Counted from the first letter of the stretch, positions 33,433-41,809 are shown. The stretch is DNA of 60,585 nucleotides from UBA8752 sp965659115 (GCA_965659115.1 CBFHUP010000006.1:1-60585), one strand, 5' to 3'. A program made the numbers and translations. Notes: generated from the letters alone by a model not told the origin.

Positions 33433-35259
33433 ATGAAGCAATGGCTCCATTCCATCGGTGCGCGGATTTTCGCGGGTTTCGGCCTTTTCATCTTGGCCCT
33501 GGCGGTATTTTTTATCCTCACTGCCCGCACCACACGGGACCAAGCCAATCTGCTCGACCAGAGCCTAAAGTGGGACCAATCCAAGGCTGAAGTCTCCAAA
33601 TTGTTGCAGCGCGTCGAAGCCATGAGGGCCTATGCGCTGCTCGCTGCAAGGTTGCCCGAGCCCAGCCATTTGCATGTCGATGCCCACCAGTCTTTGGACC
33701 GTCTACAGTCCGGTTTTGCCACCAAATTAGAAGCCCTCCGACGCGCGGCACCCCATCAATCGGTCACCCATGAAAGGTTGTTCAAGCATCACATTGCCGC
33801 CGATGCGCTTTTGGACGCATTGCAAGGGTTGGTGCCTCCTGGAACACGGAAGGCTGAACTGGAAGTTGATTTTGACCGGCTTTGGAAAATTGACGAGCTC
33901 TTGGACAACCCCTTTGTCCCGGGGTCAGACCTGACTTCAAGGCTGGACTCCCTGGAAACAGACCTGGTCATATTGGAGGCCTACTTTTCCGAATCTGCCG
34001 CTGTCACCGATGAAGCGGTGCAAGCCAGTGGGCAGCGTTTGGACACCTTGGTGCGTTGGATTTCCTTGTTTGTTCTCCTGGCGGGCTTGGGCATCGCAGG
34101 AGGGGTCACCCGCGCCATTCGCCAGCCCTTGCTCAAGGTTCGTGCCCGTTTGCTTTACCTGTCCAGGGGCATAGACCATCCTTTTTCGATGCCCGATCGC
34201 AAAGACGAGATCGGTGAAATGGCCCGTGCTTTGGATCGATTGGCGGATGGCCTTCGCCGCACACGTGAGTTCAGTGCCGCAGTGGGTCAGGGCCAATTCG
34301 ACGCATCATACACCCCCCTTTCTGAGGAGGATGTTCTGGGCAAAACTTTGCTCGCCATGCGCGATGACCTCGCGAGCTACGAAAAGGAGATGGAGGCGAA
34401 GGTGGAGGAACGCACGGAAACGCTGTCCAAGCAAACCGAGCAGCTGGAGGTCCAGGGCGAGGAACTCGGGCGGCTGTACAATGACCTGACATCGAGCATC
34501 GATTATGCCCGCCGGATTCAAGGTGCCATTCTCCCGAGCGAGCCCAATCGGAAGCTCATCTTCGACCGCAACTTTGTGCTGTACATGCCCAGAGACGGCG
34601 TCAGCGGCGACTTCCCCTGGTTTCACAAGCTCGATGCTTGGCGGATGTTCGCCGCAGTGGACTGCACGGGCCATGGCGTTCCGGGTGCGTTTATGAGCTT
34701 GCTCGGTCACAATGCGCTGCAGCACATCGGCAAGGTCTACACCAAACCCGGCAAAATTCTGGACCGCCTCAATGAACTCGCCCGCAATGTTCTGCACCGC
34801 GGTGAAGGAAGCGGACTGGATGCTGAGGACCAGGTCCCCGATGGGATGGACGTTGGTTTGATTTCGATCAACCTCGAAGAAGGAATTCTGGAATATGCTG
34901 GGGCCAACTCGCCGGCCTACATCGTGCGCAATGGTGAAGTCATCGAACTGAAGCCCGATAAACGCGCCATCGCCAGTTTTGAGCCGGGTACGCATACGTA
35001 CACCACCCATCAAGTCGTCCTACAAGACCGGGATATGGTGTATTCCGCCTCTGACGGCTACGCCGACCAATTCGGTGGACCAAAGGGGCGAAAGTTCATG
35101 CGCAAGAGGTTCAGGGGTTTGCTGTCAGAAATGGCCGTGATGCCCGTGGAAGAGCAAGAACGTCAACTGCATCACCGCATCGAAAACTGGCGCCAAGAGG
35201 CCGAAGAAGACCAGGTCGATGACATCCTCGTCTGTGGGGTTCGCATTCGACTCGGATGA
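33433..35259 (+). CDS. membrane sensor phosphatase with HAMP and PPM/SpoIIE (RsbU-type) domain
   Basis: The 608-aa protein has two transmembrane helices (about 11-30 and 209-225) flanking a helical extracytoplasmic sensor domain, a HAMP domain (about 226-280), a coiled coil (about 311-350) and a C-terminal PP2C-like SpoIIE/RsbU phosphatase domain. Metal-binding acidic residues are present: D393 in SGDFPWF, D410 in AAVDCTGHGVPGAFMS, and Asp in GMDVGLIS, SASDGYADQFGG and DQVDDILV. Such enzymes dephosphorylate STAS-domain anti-anti-sigma-type proteins in partner-switching pathways; no STAS gene lies nearby. ATG 33433 begins at the first membrane helix. The stop overlaps the ClC gene by 4 bp. Confidence 0.9.
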   Translation: MKQWLHSIGARIFAGFGLFILALAVFFILTARTTRDQANLLDQSLKWDQSKAEVSKLLQRVEAMRAYALLAARLPEPSHLHVDAHQSLDRLQSGFATKLEALRRAAPHQSVTHERLFKHHIAADALLDALQGLVPPGTRKAELEVDFDRLWKIDELLDNPFVPGSDLTSRLDSLETDLVILEAYFSESAAVTDEAVQASGQRLDTLVRWISLFVLLAGLGIAGGVTRAIRQPLLKVRARLLYLSRGIDHPFSMPDRKDEIGEMARALDRLADGLRRTREFSAAVGQGQFDASYTPLSEEDVLGKTLLAMRDDLASYEKEMEAKVEERTETLSKQTEQLEVQGEELGRLYNDLTSSIDYARRIQGAILPSEPNRKLIFDRNFVLYMPRDGVSGDFPWFHKLDAWRMFAAVDCTGHGVPGAFMSLLGHNALQHIGKVYTKPGKILDRLNELARNVLHRGEGSGLDAEDQVPDGMDVGLISINLEEGILEYAGANSPAYIVRNGEVIELKPDKRAIASFEPGTHTYTTHQVVLQDRDMVYSASDGYADQFGGPKGRKFMRKRFRGLLSEMAVMPVEEQERQLHHRIENWRQEAEEDQVDDILVCGVRIRLG

Positions 35260-37076
35260 CCGCAAAGAAACCCGCTCTGCTGTGGCTCAAGAAAGCCGTC
35301 CTCAGGCTGATGAGCTGGCCGCGCATCCAACGGGTCTGGCGCGATGGGCTCGGGCCTTCCAACATTGTCATCCTCCTCGCAGCTTTCATCGGGATCATCG
35401 CGGGTTTGCTCGCGGTTTTTCTGAAGAATGGCATCGGCTGGCTGCGTCAATTGCCCTGGATTGCCGATGGCGACCAAGGGTGGGAAATCCGTTTCGTCTT
35501 GCCTACGATCGGATTGGTGCTGACCCATGTCTTGGTGCGGCAAGTGTTCTCGGACCGACACCCCGGACCAGGCATTCCCGCCACCCTTCACGCCATTTCA
35601 CGGATGCGGGCCCGGATGTCGAGGATGTCCATGATCAGTCCAGTCTCTGCATCCTTTATCACCGTGGGCTTTGGTGGAAGCGCGGGGCTCGAGGCCCCTG
35701 CGGTGCAGAGCAGTGCCGCCTTTGCCAGCGAGGCCGCAGAGCGGTTCAACCTCGATTACCGACACCGCTTGGTGCTGATTGGTTGTGCGGCCACTGCATC
35801 GCTCGCTGCCATGTTTAGTGCGCCCCTCGCCGCCATTGTTTTTGCCGTTGAGGTCATCATGATCGACATGACAACGGCGAGTCTGGTGCCCTTGCTCATC
35901 GCTTCTCTGTCGGCGCTGCTCACCACCACCTTGTTCATCGATCCCGAAGAGCTTGTGCAGGCAGGGCGCAACCTTCCTGAATGGGACGGAACATTCCTGG
36001 CTTTCGTTCCGTTCGCCGTCTTGTGTGGCCTGGCCTCGGTGTGGTTTAGTACCGTGTATAGGGGTGCGGGAAGGGCCATGAGAAGGTTCCGGCACCCCGG
36101 TGCACGCATTTTGGTCGCGGGCCTTTTGGTTGGATTGGCGCTCGTGGCTTTTCCTTCCCTCTATGGCGAGGGTTTCGAAATCATCAACGACTTGCTGCGC
36201 GGTCGCACAGGCCGGCTCGACCCCATCCAACGCGTCAATTTCATCCCAGACACCACCTTGCGCATGGTGGCTGTGATGGGCGCCTTGTGGTTGTGCAAAC
36301 CGGCACTCACCGGCCTCACTGTGGGTGCGGGAGGTGTAGGTGGCGTCTTTGCTCCAGCCCTGTTCAGCGGTGCTGTGCTCGGTGCCCTTTACCTCTCCCT
36401 TACCGATCTCATATTCCCAAGCTGGCACCTCATCGGTGGTCACTTTGTGCTCGCGGGAATGGCCGGTCTGATGGCGGGCATTTTGCGGGCACCTTTGACC
36501 GCGATTTTCCTCGCGGCAGAGGCGAGTGGCGGTTACGATCTGTTCATCCCCCTCATGTTGACCAGCGCCATAGCCTTTCAAACGGCACGATGGATGCGGC
36601 CCAACAGCATCTACACGGAGGAATTGGCGGAACGCGGCGAACTGATTACCCACGACAAAGACAAGGCTGTCTTGACGCTGATGAAACTCGCCGATGAAGT
36701 CGAACGGGACTTTGATCCTGTGCGTCCGGAAATGAGCCTGGGCGAACTTGTCGAAGTGGTCGCCAAGAGCAGGCGCAACATCCACCCTGTGCTCGACCCA
36801 CAGGGCCGGCTCGTCGGTATCGTTCCTCTGGAGGAAATTCGAGGGGTGATGTTTGACCGTGACCGCTACTTGGAGTTCAAGGTAGAAGACCTGATGGTCG
36901 TACCCGCAGCTACCCTCGACCTCTCGGACCACATGGATCAGGTCATGTCCAAGTTCGACCGCACACAAGCCTGGAATTTGCCTGTGCTTCAGTCTGGCCA
37001 GTATGTGGGATTCGTAAGCAGGTCCAAGCTTTTTGGTGCCTATCGGAATTGGCTCCAAGCCGTATCCGAGGAGTGA
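35256..37076 (+). CDS. ClC-family chloride channel-like protein with CBS domains
   Basis: The 606-aa ClC protein has about 450 aa of membrane core and a C-terminal CBS pair (about 490-600). Core motifs are GPGIP at 104-108 (the position of GSGIP), GLEAP at 144-148 with the gating glutamate E146, and GGVFAPALFSGAVLGALY. At the internal proton-glutamate site FAVEV (196-200) has Val200 where proton-coupled antiporters have Glu, as in eukaryotic ClC channels. Pro in place of Ser in GPGIP resembles plant nitrate-preferring CLCa. These residues suggest an uncoupled anion channel with possible nitrate preference, regulated by CBS-bound nucleotides. The ATG overlaps the phosphatase stop by 4 bp, so phosphatase and channel are co-translated. 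Confidence 0.93.
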   Translation: MTAKKPALLWLKKAVLRLMSWPRIQRVWRDGLGPSNIVILLAAFIGIIAGLLAVFLKNGIGWLRQLPWIADGDQGWEIRFVLPTIGLVLTHVLVRQVFSDRHPGPGIPATLHAISRMRARMSRMSMISPVSASFITVGFGGSAGLEAPAVQSSAAFASEAAERFNLDYRHRLVLIGCAATASLAAMFSAPLAAIVFAVEVIMIDMTTASLVPLLIASLSALLTTTLFIDPEELVQAGRNLPEWDGTFLAFVPFAVLCGLASVWFSTVYRGAGRAMRRFRHPGARILVAGLLVGLALVAFPSLYGEGFEIINDLLRGRTGRLDPIQRVNFIPDTTLRMVAVMGALWLCKPALTGLTVGAGGVGGVFAPALFSGAVLGALYLSLTDLIFPSWHLIGGHFVLAGMAGLMAGILRAPLTAIFLAAEASGGYDLFIPLMLTSAIAFQTARWMRPNSIYTEELAERGELITHDKDKAVLTLMKLADEVERDFDPVRPEMSLGELVEVVAKSRRNIHPVLDPQGRLVGIVPLEEIRGVMFDRDRYLEFKVEDLMVVPAATLDLSDHMDQVMSKFDRTQAWNLPVLQSGQYVGFVSRSKLFGAYRNWLQAVSEE

Positions 37077-37105
37077 CCCACTTCCTCTGACCAACAGGCA
37101 TCGCC

Positions 37106-37119
37106 ATGACAAGTGTCAT
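37106..37119. promoter_or_regulatory. 14-bp palindrome upstream of the di-haem peroxidase gene
   Basis: ATGACAAGTGTCAT has perfect 6-bp arms around AG, 77 bp before the peroxidase ATG. It has the size and symmetry of a dimeric regulator site; the cognate regulator is not identified. Confidence 0.4.
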
Positions 37120-37147
37120 CCATTTGGGGCACATCGGTCATTACAAG

Positions 37148-37196
37148 AGGGCAAGAACGGAGTGTCTTTTGACCCCGTACCCAAAGTTCTTGCCCT
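37148..37196 (+). promoter_or_regulatory. long inverted repeat abutting the peroxidase start codon
   Basis: Arms AGGGCAAGAAC (37148-37158) and GTTCTTGCCCT (37186-37196) are perfect 11-bp complements separated by 27 nt. The second arm ends at the base directly before the ATG at 37197. In mRNA this would fold the initiation region into a stem; alternatively it may be a split operator. Confidence 0.5.
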
Positions 37197-38594
37197 ATGA
37201 ATTTCTTCCATCACTCATCGGTTCTCTGCACAGCCACTTGTGCCATATCCGCCGCCATCTTGCTCTCCTCGTGCCATCCGAGTAACGCGACCAATCCCGA
37301 GCCACAGACCAAGGATTTCCAAATGTTGGCGACCATCATCGATGCGCTTGGAGAGCAGGGATACAACCAATTGCGCATGCCCGACCCCCATGATTTGGCT
37401 GCTATTCCGCAAGACCCCAACAATCCACTCACCCAACAAAAGGTGACGCTGGGTCGCATGTTGTTTCACGAAACAGCTTTGGGAATGGATGCGATGGAGG
37501 AAGACGGCATGGGTACATACAGCTGTGCCAGCTGCCACCATGCTACTGCTGGATTCCAGGCAGGTGTTCAACAAGGATTGGGCGATGGAGGTGTCGGTTT
37601 TGGTATTCGTGGCGAAGGCCGGGTGATCTCACCAGACTATAACCCTGAGGACATCGATCGGCAGCCCATGCGCAGCCCTACTGCCATGAACGGCGCATTT
37701 ACGCCAGTCACCTTATGGAATGGCCAATTCGGCGCCCACGGTCCCAATGTGGGCACGGAAGCTCAATGGACTGAAGGCACCCCTTTGGCAGTCAACTCAT
37801 TGGGATACATGGGGCTCGAGACCCAAGCCATCGCTGGACTCACCGTGCATCGGATGGCCCCCAGCCCTGCCTTCTTTGATCAAATGCCCGATTACCTGGC
37901 GCTGTTCGATGCGGCCTTTCCCGAAGTCAATGAGTCCGACCGTTACAGCGTAGAGATGGCAGGCCTGGCCATTGCCGCCTATGAACGGACCATCATGTCT
38001 AACGAATCGCCCTTTCAACGGTGGTTGAATGGAGAGCATACAGCCATGTCACCACAACAAAAGGATGGAGCCATCGTCTTTTTTGGTGCTGCCAATTGTG
38101 GCACCTGCCACAACGGACCTGCGCTTTCAGACGGCGGCTTTCATGCCCTCGGCATGCCCGACATGCCCAGCAACGCAGTTCTTGACGCCAGCGGCGAAGA
38201 TTACGGCATGTCCAGCGCCGAGGCAGCATTGGGCCGTGGTGGATTTACGGGCCAAGATGGCGACAAGTTTGCCTTCAAAACCCCGCAACTCTACAACCTG
38301 GTGGACGGCCGTTTCTATGGCCACGGGGGGACTTTCTACAACTTGCTCGACGTGATCGAATACAAGTTGGCTGGAGATTGTGCGAAGCCAGAAGTGGAGC
38401 CACACCTTTCACAAGACTACGATGCGGTTGAAATCACAGAAGCTCAGAAGAAAAGCCTTCACCGCTTCTTGGTCGAGGGCTTGTATGATCCGCAGTTGGA
38501 CCGGTATGTACCCGGCAATACAATCAGCGGAAACTGCTTCCCAAACAACGACCCACAGGCTTCCATTGATTTGGGCTGCGATGAGCCTTTGTAA
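37197..38594 (+). CDS. di-haem cytochrome c peroxidase-like lipoprotein (MauG/CcpA family)
   Basis: This 465-aa exported lipoprotein (lipobox LLSSC, Cys26) belongs to the bacterial di-haem peroxidase/MauG family. Two c-type haem sites are present, CASCH at 110-114 and CGTCH at 301-305. Between them are the expected conserved stretches (RSPTAMNGAF, LWNGQFGAHGPNVGTEAQWTEG, AYERTIMS) and, near the end, FKTPQLYNLVDGRFYGHGGTFYNLLDVI. Such enzymes reduce peroxide with electrons from cytochromes or oxidise protein residues; which applies here is unclear. The gene is alone between ClC (120 bp upstream) and a convergent protease gene. A strong inverted repeat touches the start codon. Confidence 0.93.
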   Translation: MNFFHHSSVLCTATCAISAAILLSSCHPSNATNPEPQTKDFQMLATIIDALGEQGYNQLRMPDPHDLAAIPQDPNNPLTQQKVTLGRMLFHETALGMDAMEEDGMGTYSCASCHHATAGFQAGVQQGLGDGGVGFGIRGEGRVISPDYNPEDIDRQPMRSPTAMNGAFTPVTLWNGQFGAHGPNVGTEAQWTEGTPLAVNSLGYMGLETQAIAGLTVHRMAPSPAFFDQMPDYLALFDAAFPEVNESDRYSVEMAGLAIAAYERTIMSNESPFQRWLNGEHTAMSPQQKDGAIVFFGAANCGTCHNGPALSDGGFHALGMPDMPSNAVLDASGEDYGMSSAEAALGRGGFTGQDGDKFAFKTPQLYNLVDGRFYGHGGTFYNLLDVIEYKLAGDCAKPEVEPHLSQDYDAVEITEAQKKSLHRFLVEGLYDPQLDRYVPGNTISGNCFPNNDPQASIDLGCDEPL

Positions 38595-38617
38595 GGAACG
38601 TCGAGGAGAACCGGAGC

Positions 38618-40714
38618 TCAACGCAGCACCAAAAGGCGCTGAACGGAGTTCCGGTTTTCCGAATTCAAACCGATGAAATGAACCCCAGGGGCCAGTCCAT
38701 TCAATGAAACGCGGCGCCCACCATTTCCGAGGAGTTTCTCCTGATAGACCACTCGGCCTGTGGCATCGTGCACAGTCAAGACCGCCTCGCTGCCTGACCA
38801 AAATGCCGCGACCGTAGCTTGGCCTTCGCTGGGGTTGGGAAACACTTCCAAGCTGGGGCCTTGCGAAGTCAGATCTTCTACCAGGGACTGCACGTTGCCG
38901 AGTGAATCCACACCGTAGACGTTGATGTCGTCGAGGAAGACGTTGTTGCCGCCTTTGGATTCAAACTCAAAGCGCACCCGGAGGTTGGGCACCATGTAAA
39001 CCTCATTGGTGACCTCTTCCATGTGGCCGGTCCATTCGTCCGTGCCCGATGGATAGAAGTTTCCTCCATGGTCCTCTGCGGTGGGCAGGTCAATGATGCC
39101 GCGGTGGAATTGCCGGGTATTCCAGGAATCACCGCAATCCTTGCTGACCTGCAGCTTGAGCCTGTCATCGGTTTCGCCTGTTGTGCGGTGACTGTAAGCG
39201 TATTTGTATGAGATGAAAATGGTCTCCATTCCTGCGGCGTCATAGGTCGTGGATGTCACCCGGGTGATTTCCCCTCCTTCATTTTGGCGGTTGCGCACAT
39301 ACAGCGACCGTTCTCCAGAATAGCCTGTCGTCTCACGAATCTGCCATGGCTGGCCGCTGACCGTTTGAACCTCCCATTGGCCTTCACTCCATGGTCCTGT
39401 AGCGGATTCAAACCCCTCTACCAAAGGAGAGGACAGCATGCCATTGTCCAATACCCGGATTACCGTTGGGTCCATGGAAGTGACAGAGCCCGACTCATTT
39501 GACACCGTCAAATACACTTCGAATTCTCCTGCCTGTTCATAGAAGTGCGTTGGGTTTTGCTCCAATTCAGAGTTGCCCGAAAGCGATGTTCCATCTCCGA
39601 AGTCCCAAGACCATTCTGTAATGCCAAAGAAGCTAGCGTCAGTGAACTCAACGGGGTTGCCCAGGCACACTTCGTTCCGGTTCACAGTAAATTCTGCACG
39701 GCACAAGAGCTCGTTTTCGAGAACGCCTGTATCCTCTATGTTTTGGGGTGACCACAACTCGTCTCGGTCGGCAAGGCTGTTGTTGAGCGCCGCGCGCATT
39801 CGTGCACGTTGGCCAATGGTGTACATGCGGCTGCAATAGCTGTACTCCATGTAGTTCTGAACGTTGTCCAAGGTGCCGCAGGTCGTGCGCTCAACGTCAC
39901 AAAAACCAACCGGGCTGCCGAGGCAGAGCGGCGTATCCTCCACGCCATCATCGATGTCGCAGTTGTCCTCCTCGTTGGGGTTGTTTGAACTCCCCCATGT
40001 GTGGGGAAGATTGAGCCAGTGACCGCACTCATGGGTCAGGGTGCGGCTGCGGTAAGCATTGCTCGTACCGATGCTGCCCACATAGTCGTGCTTCAAGACG
40101 ATGCCATCGGTGCCCGCTCCCCAATCCGAGGGATAGTTGGTGTACCCTGCAGCGCCTGCAGCACTGGCCGCTACGTAGACATTCATGTAGCTTTCTCTGG
40201 GCCAATGAATGAGTTGCTTCATCTGGTTGTTCCCCTCATAGGTCAACACATCCTGCAACCTGTTGATTCCCGAATGGCAATTGCCCAGGGGGTCGCGTTT
40301 GGCCAACTTGAATTCAACGTCGATGTCCGCGGCGATGTCCACGAACCCTGCGACGATTTGGCCGGTGTCCGCGTTGAGCTTCCGAAAATCCGCATTCAGG
40401 ATTTCCATGGCGTCAAAAATCTGCGCATCGCTGATGTTTTCTTCTCCATTGTCGTGAATCACATGAAACACCACGGGAATGATGTACAGCTCATTGTCTT
40501 CACCTCCGCGCTGGAGCAGCGCTTGGGCCGCTTCTCGCGTAGCCCGTTCGGCAGCATCTCGCGCTTCTGCCGCACCTGGGTGGGCCGCATCGAATGCAGC
40601 TTGTGCCGCAGGTTGTCCGCAGGTAAGAGGCTGTTGGGCATTCACAGAAAAGCCCAATGACAAGGGCAGTAACCATGCCATGAATGGCTTGAGGAGGGAT
40701 GGTCTATTCAACAT
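38618..40714 (-). CDS. secreted M43 (pappalysin-like) metalloprotease with PKD and T9SS sorting domain
   Basis: The 698-aa exported zinc protease has a signal peptide (MAWLLPLSLGFSVNAQ), a helical propeptide-like region (about 32-70), and a metzincin catalytic domain starting IIPVVFHVIHDNG. The zinc site HECGHWLNLPH is at 228-238 and the Met-turn NYMEYSYC at 287-294, the pattern of M43 (cytophagalysin/ulilysin) enzymes. A PKD domain follows (WSWDFGDGTSLSGNSELEQNPTHFYEQAGEFEVYL), then a beta-sandwich of MAM/jelly-roll type (LVEGFESATGPW...FLDDINVYG), then a type A T9SS domain (LEVFPNPSEGQATV...VQRLLVLR). It probably degrades extracellular protein. ATG 40714 was chosen at the signal peptide; the track-extended start at 40834 runs into the divergent gene. 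Confidence 0.93.
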   Translation of the reverse strand: MLNRPSLLKPFMAWLLPLSLGFSVNAQQPLTCGQPAAQAAFDAAHPGAAEARDAAERATREAAQALLQRGGEDNELYIIPVVFHVIHDNGEENISDAQIFDAMEILNADFRKLNADTGQIVAGFVDIAADIDVEFKLAKRDPLGNCHSGINRLQDVLTYEGNNQMKQLIHWPRESYMNVYVAASAAGAAGYTNYPSDWGAGTDGIVLKHDYVGSIGTSNAYRSRTLTHECGHWLNLPHTWGSSNNPNEEDNCDIDDGVEDTPLCLGSPVGFCDVERTTCGTLDNVQNYMEYSYCSRMYTIGQRARMRAALNNSLADRDELWSPQNIEDTGVLENELLCRAEFTVNRNEVCLGNPVEFTDASFFGITEWSWDFGDGTSLSGNSELEQNPTHFYEQAGEFEVYLTVSNESGSVTSMDPTVIRVLDNGMLSSPLVEGFESATGPWSEGQWEVQTVSGQPWQIRETTGYSGERSLYVRNRQNEGGEITRVTSTTYDAAGMETIFISYKYAYSHRTTGETDDRLKLQVSKDCGDSWNTRQFHRGIIDLPTAEDHGGNFYPSGTDEWTGHMEEVTNEVYMVPNLRVRFEFESKGGNNVFLDDINVYGVDSLGNVQSLVEDLTSQGPSLEVFPNPSEGQATVAAFWSGSEAVLTVHDATGRVVYQEKLLGNGGRRVSLNGLAPGVHFIGLNSENRNSVQRLLVLR

Positions 40715-40729
40715 ATGCTTGCAGGCTTG

Positions 40730-40746
40730 ACAAGTTAATACCTTGT
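40730..40746. repeat. short inverted repeat next to the M43 protease start
   Basis: Arms ACAAG (40730-40734) and CTTGT (40742-40746) with a 7-nt spacer lie 16 bp upstream of the protease ATG in the divergent promoter region. Weak on its own. Confidence 0.25.
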
Positions 40747-40750
40747 ATCG

Positions 40751-40783
40751 TTGACTGCGACAAATCTTGCCGTCGCAGGTCAA
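40751..40783. repeat. inverted repeat in the protease/rhodanese divergent promoter region
   Basis: Arms TTGACTGCGAC (40751-40761) and GTCGCAG-g-TCAA (40772-40783, one bulged G) are complementary over 11 pairs with a 10-nt spacer. Centred between two divergent genes, it may be a shared operator or a leader hairpin. Confidence 0.45.
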
Positions 40784-40809
40784 TTCCGGGGAATGAACGC
40801 GCAAGACCT

Positions 40810-40817
40810 TAATTTTG
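40810..40817 (+). promoter_or_regulatory. -7 promoter box of the rhodanese lipoprotein gene
   Basis: TAATTTTG matches TAnnTTTG perfectly, with 4 nt between it and the ATG at 40822, predicting a leaderless transcript. Confidence 0.58.
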
Positions 40818-40821
40818 GCGC

Positions 40822-41316
40822 ATGGCCCCATCACGTTTTTTGCATCCTCTCCACCCCGCTCTACTGATGGCCTGTCTGGCCCTGGTCTCCGTTGAAGTCG
40901 CGGGGTGTTCCTCGAACGGCCTTCCGGCAGAACCCTCGAGCAATCTGATGGAACAAGGTGAAACAGTCGCTCGGGACATCAGCGACACGGAGCTGGTGAA
41001 ATTGATGGCACAGCGCAGCGACTTGCTGCTCATCGATGTGCGCACGGACAAAGAGTGGGACGCGGGGCACATCGAAGGCGCCTGCTTTTTGGACTTCCTA
41101 GAAGACGACTTCAAGGTGCGCGCCGAGGCCCTTCCAAAGAACCGCCCCATCGCTTTGTATTGCGCAGCGGGAGGGCGCAGCGAAGACGCCATGAAGCTGC
41201 TCGCAAAAGCAGGGTTTTCCGAGTTGTACAACCTTCGAAAAGGGTTTTATGGCTGGGAGGATGCCGGTCGCACGGTATCCAATGCTGCTCCCACGCCGCT
41301 CCCCGGCAAAGAATAA
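40822..41316 (+). CDS. rhodanese-like domain lipoprotein
   Basis: The 164-aa protein is exported as a lipoprotein (lipobox VEVAGC, Cys29) carrying one rhodanese domain (about 52-150): LLLIDVRTDKEWDAGHIEGACFLDF and the active-site loop LYCAAGGRS with Cys114. Single-domain rhodaneses of this kind handle sulphane sulphur, and the loop of six residues fits sulphurtransferase activity. A periplasmic or outer-membrane location suggests sulphur detoxification or thiol redox work in the envelope. It stands alone, divergent from the M43 protease and convergent with gldH, with a -7 box 4 nt upstream. Confidence 0.9.
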   Translation: MAPSRFLHPLHPALLMACLALVSVEVAGCSSNGLPAEPSSNLMEQGETVARDISDTELVKLMAQRSDLLLIDVRTDKEWDAGHIEGACFLDFLEDDFKVRAEALPKNRPIALYCAAGGRSEDAMKLLAKAGFSELYNLRKGFYGWEDAGRTVSNAAPTPLPGKE

Positions 41317-41332
41317 GCAGCCTGCCGGAAGT

Positions 41333-41809
41333 TTATTTCTGCGAACGGTCGAACAAGGCAAACCTGATGTCGCTCAGGCCGGGCAGTGGATCGCGCCGCA
41401 TGGCGTGAACAACATCCAAGGTGTACCGGCCTTTTAGTGGAAACGCCACGCCTTTTTTGTAGCCTATGCGGTGGTCTACCCACTCGCCACCCGTGCCATA
41501 CCATCGGCCGTCTGGGCCTGCCAATGGACAGGACAACGTGTCCGTCAAAGTCCGTCCATTGGGATAAGTCAACCTGACAAACAAATAGAGGTTTGAGAAG
41601 GGGTATGTGCTGTTGTGTCGCAGTCCAATTTGAAGGTCATGTCGGTGCTCAGGTTCGTCGACGTCGAACGTCAGCTGGAGCGTGTCACTTGCGGACCAAC
41701 CGGCAGGATCAACCAAAGCGGCGTCGGATGCTACTGGTCCCGGACCACACCCCGTCCACACCAACATCGCGGTAAAGACGCAGCCTACAGAGTACAAGAT
41801 CCTGCTCAT
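41333..41809 (-). CDS. gldH: gliding motility lipoprotein GldH
   Basis: GldH is a Bacteroidota lipoprotein needed for gliding and linked to the type IX secretion machinery. The 158-aa protein has a lipobox (VWTGC, Cys about 21). The family pattern is clear: WSASDTLQLTFDVDEPEHRHDLQIGLRHNSTYPFSNLYLFVRLTYPNGRTLTDTL, then GRWYGTGGEWVDHRIGYKKGVAFPLKGRYTLDV. Its start overlaps the ricT stop by 4 bp, matching the conserved ricT-gldH pair. Its presence, with several T9SS substrates in the window, indicates the organism has a T9SS and possibly gliding motility; the core gld/spr genes are not in this window. Confidence 0.93.
   Translation of the reverse strand: MSRILYSVGCVFTAMLVWTGCGPGPVASDAALVDPAGWSASDTLQLTFDVDEPEHRHDLQIGLRHNSTYPFSNLYLFVRLTYPNGRTLTDTLSCPLAGPDGRWYGTGGEWVDHRIGYKKGVAFPLKGRYTLDVVHAMRRDPLPGLSDIRFALFDRSQK

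Noticed and set aside
35598..37112. Long reverse open frame (504 codons) opposite the ClC gene
   Set aside because: Its translation has no recognisable domain, while the forward frame is a clear ClC protein. High-GC codon bias makes such antisense frames common here.
38608..38665. Possible terminator between the peroxidase and protease genes (AACCGGA...TCCGGTT)
   Set aside because: Most of the stem lies inside the coding end of the protease and there is no solid T-run, so it was not listed.
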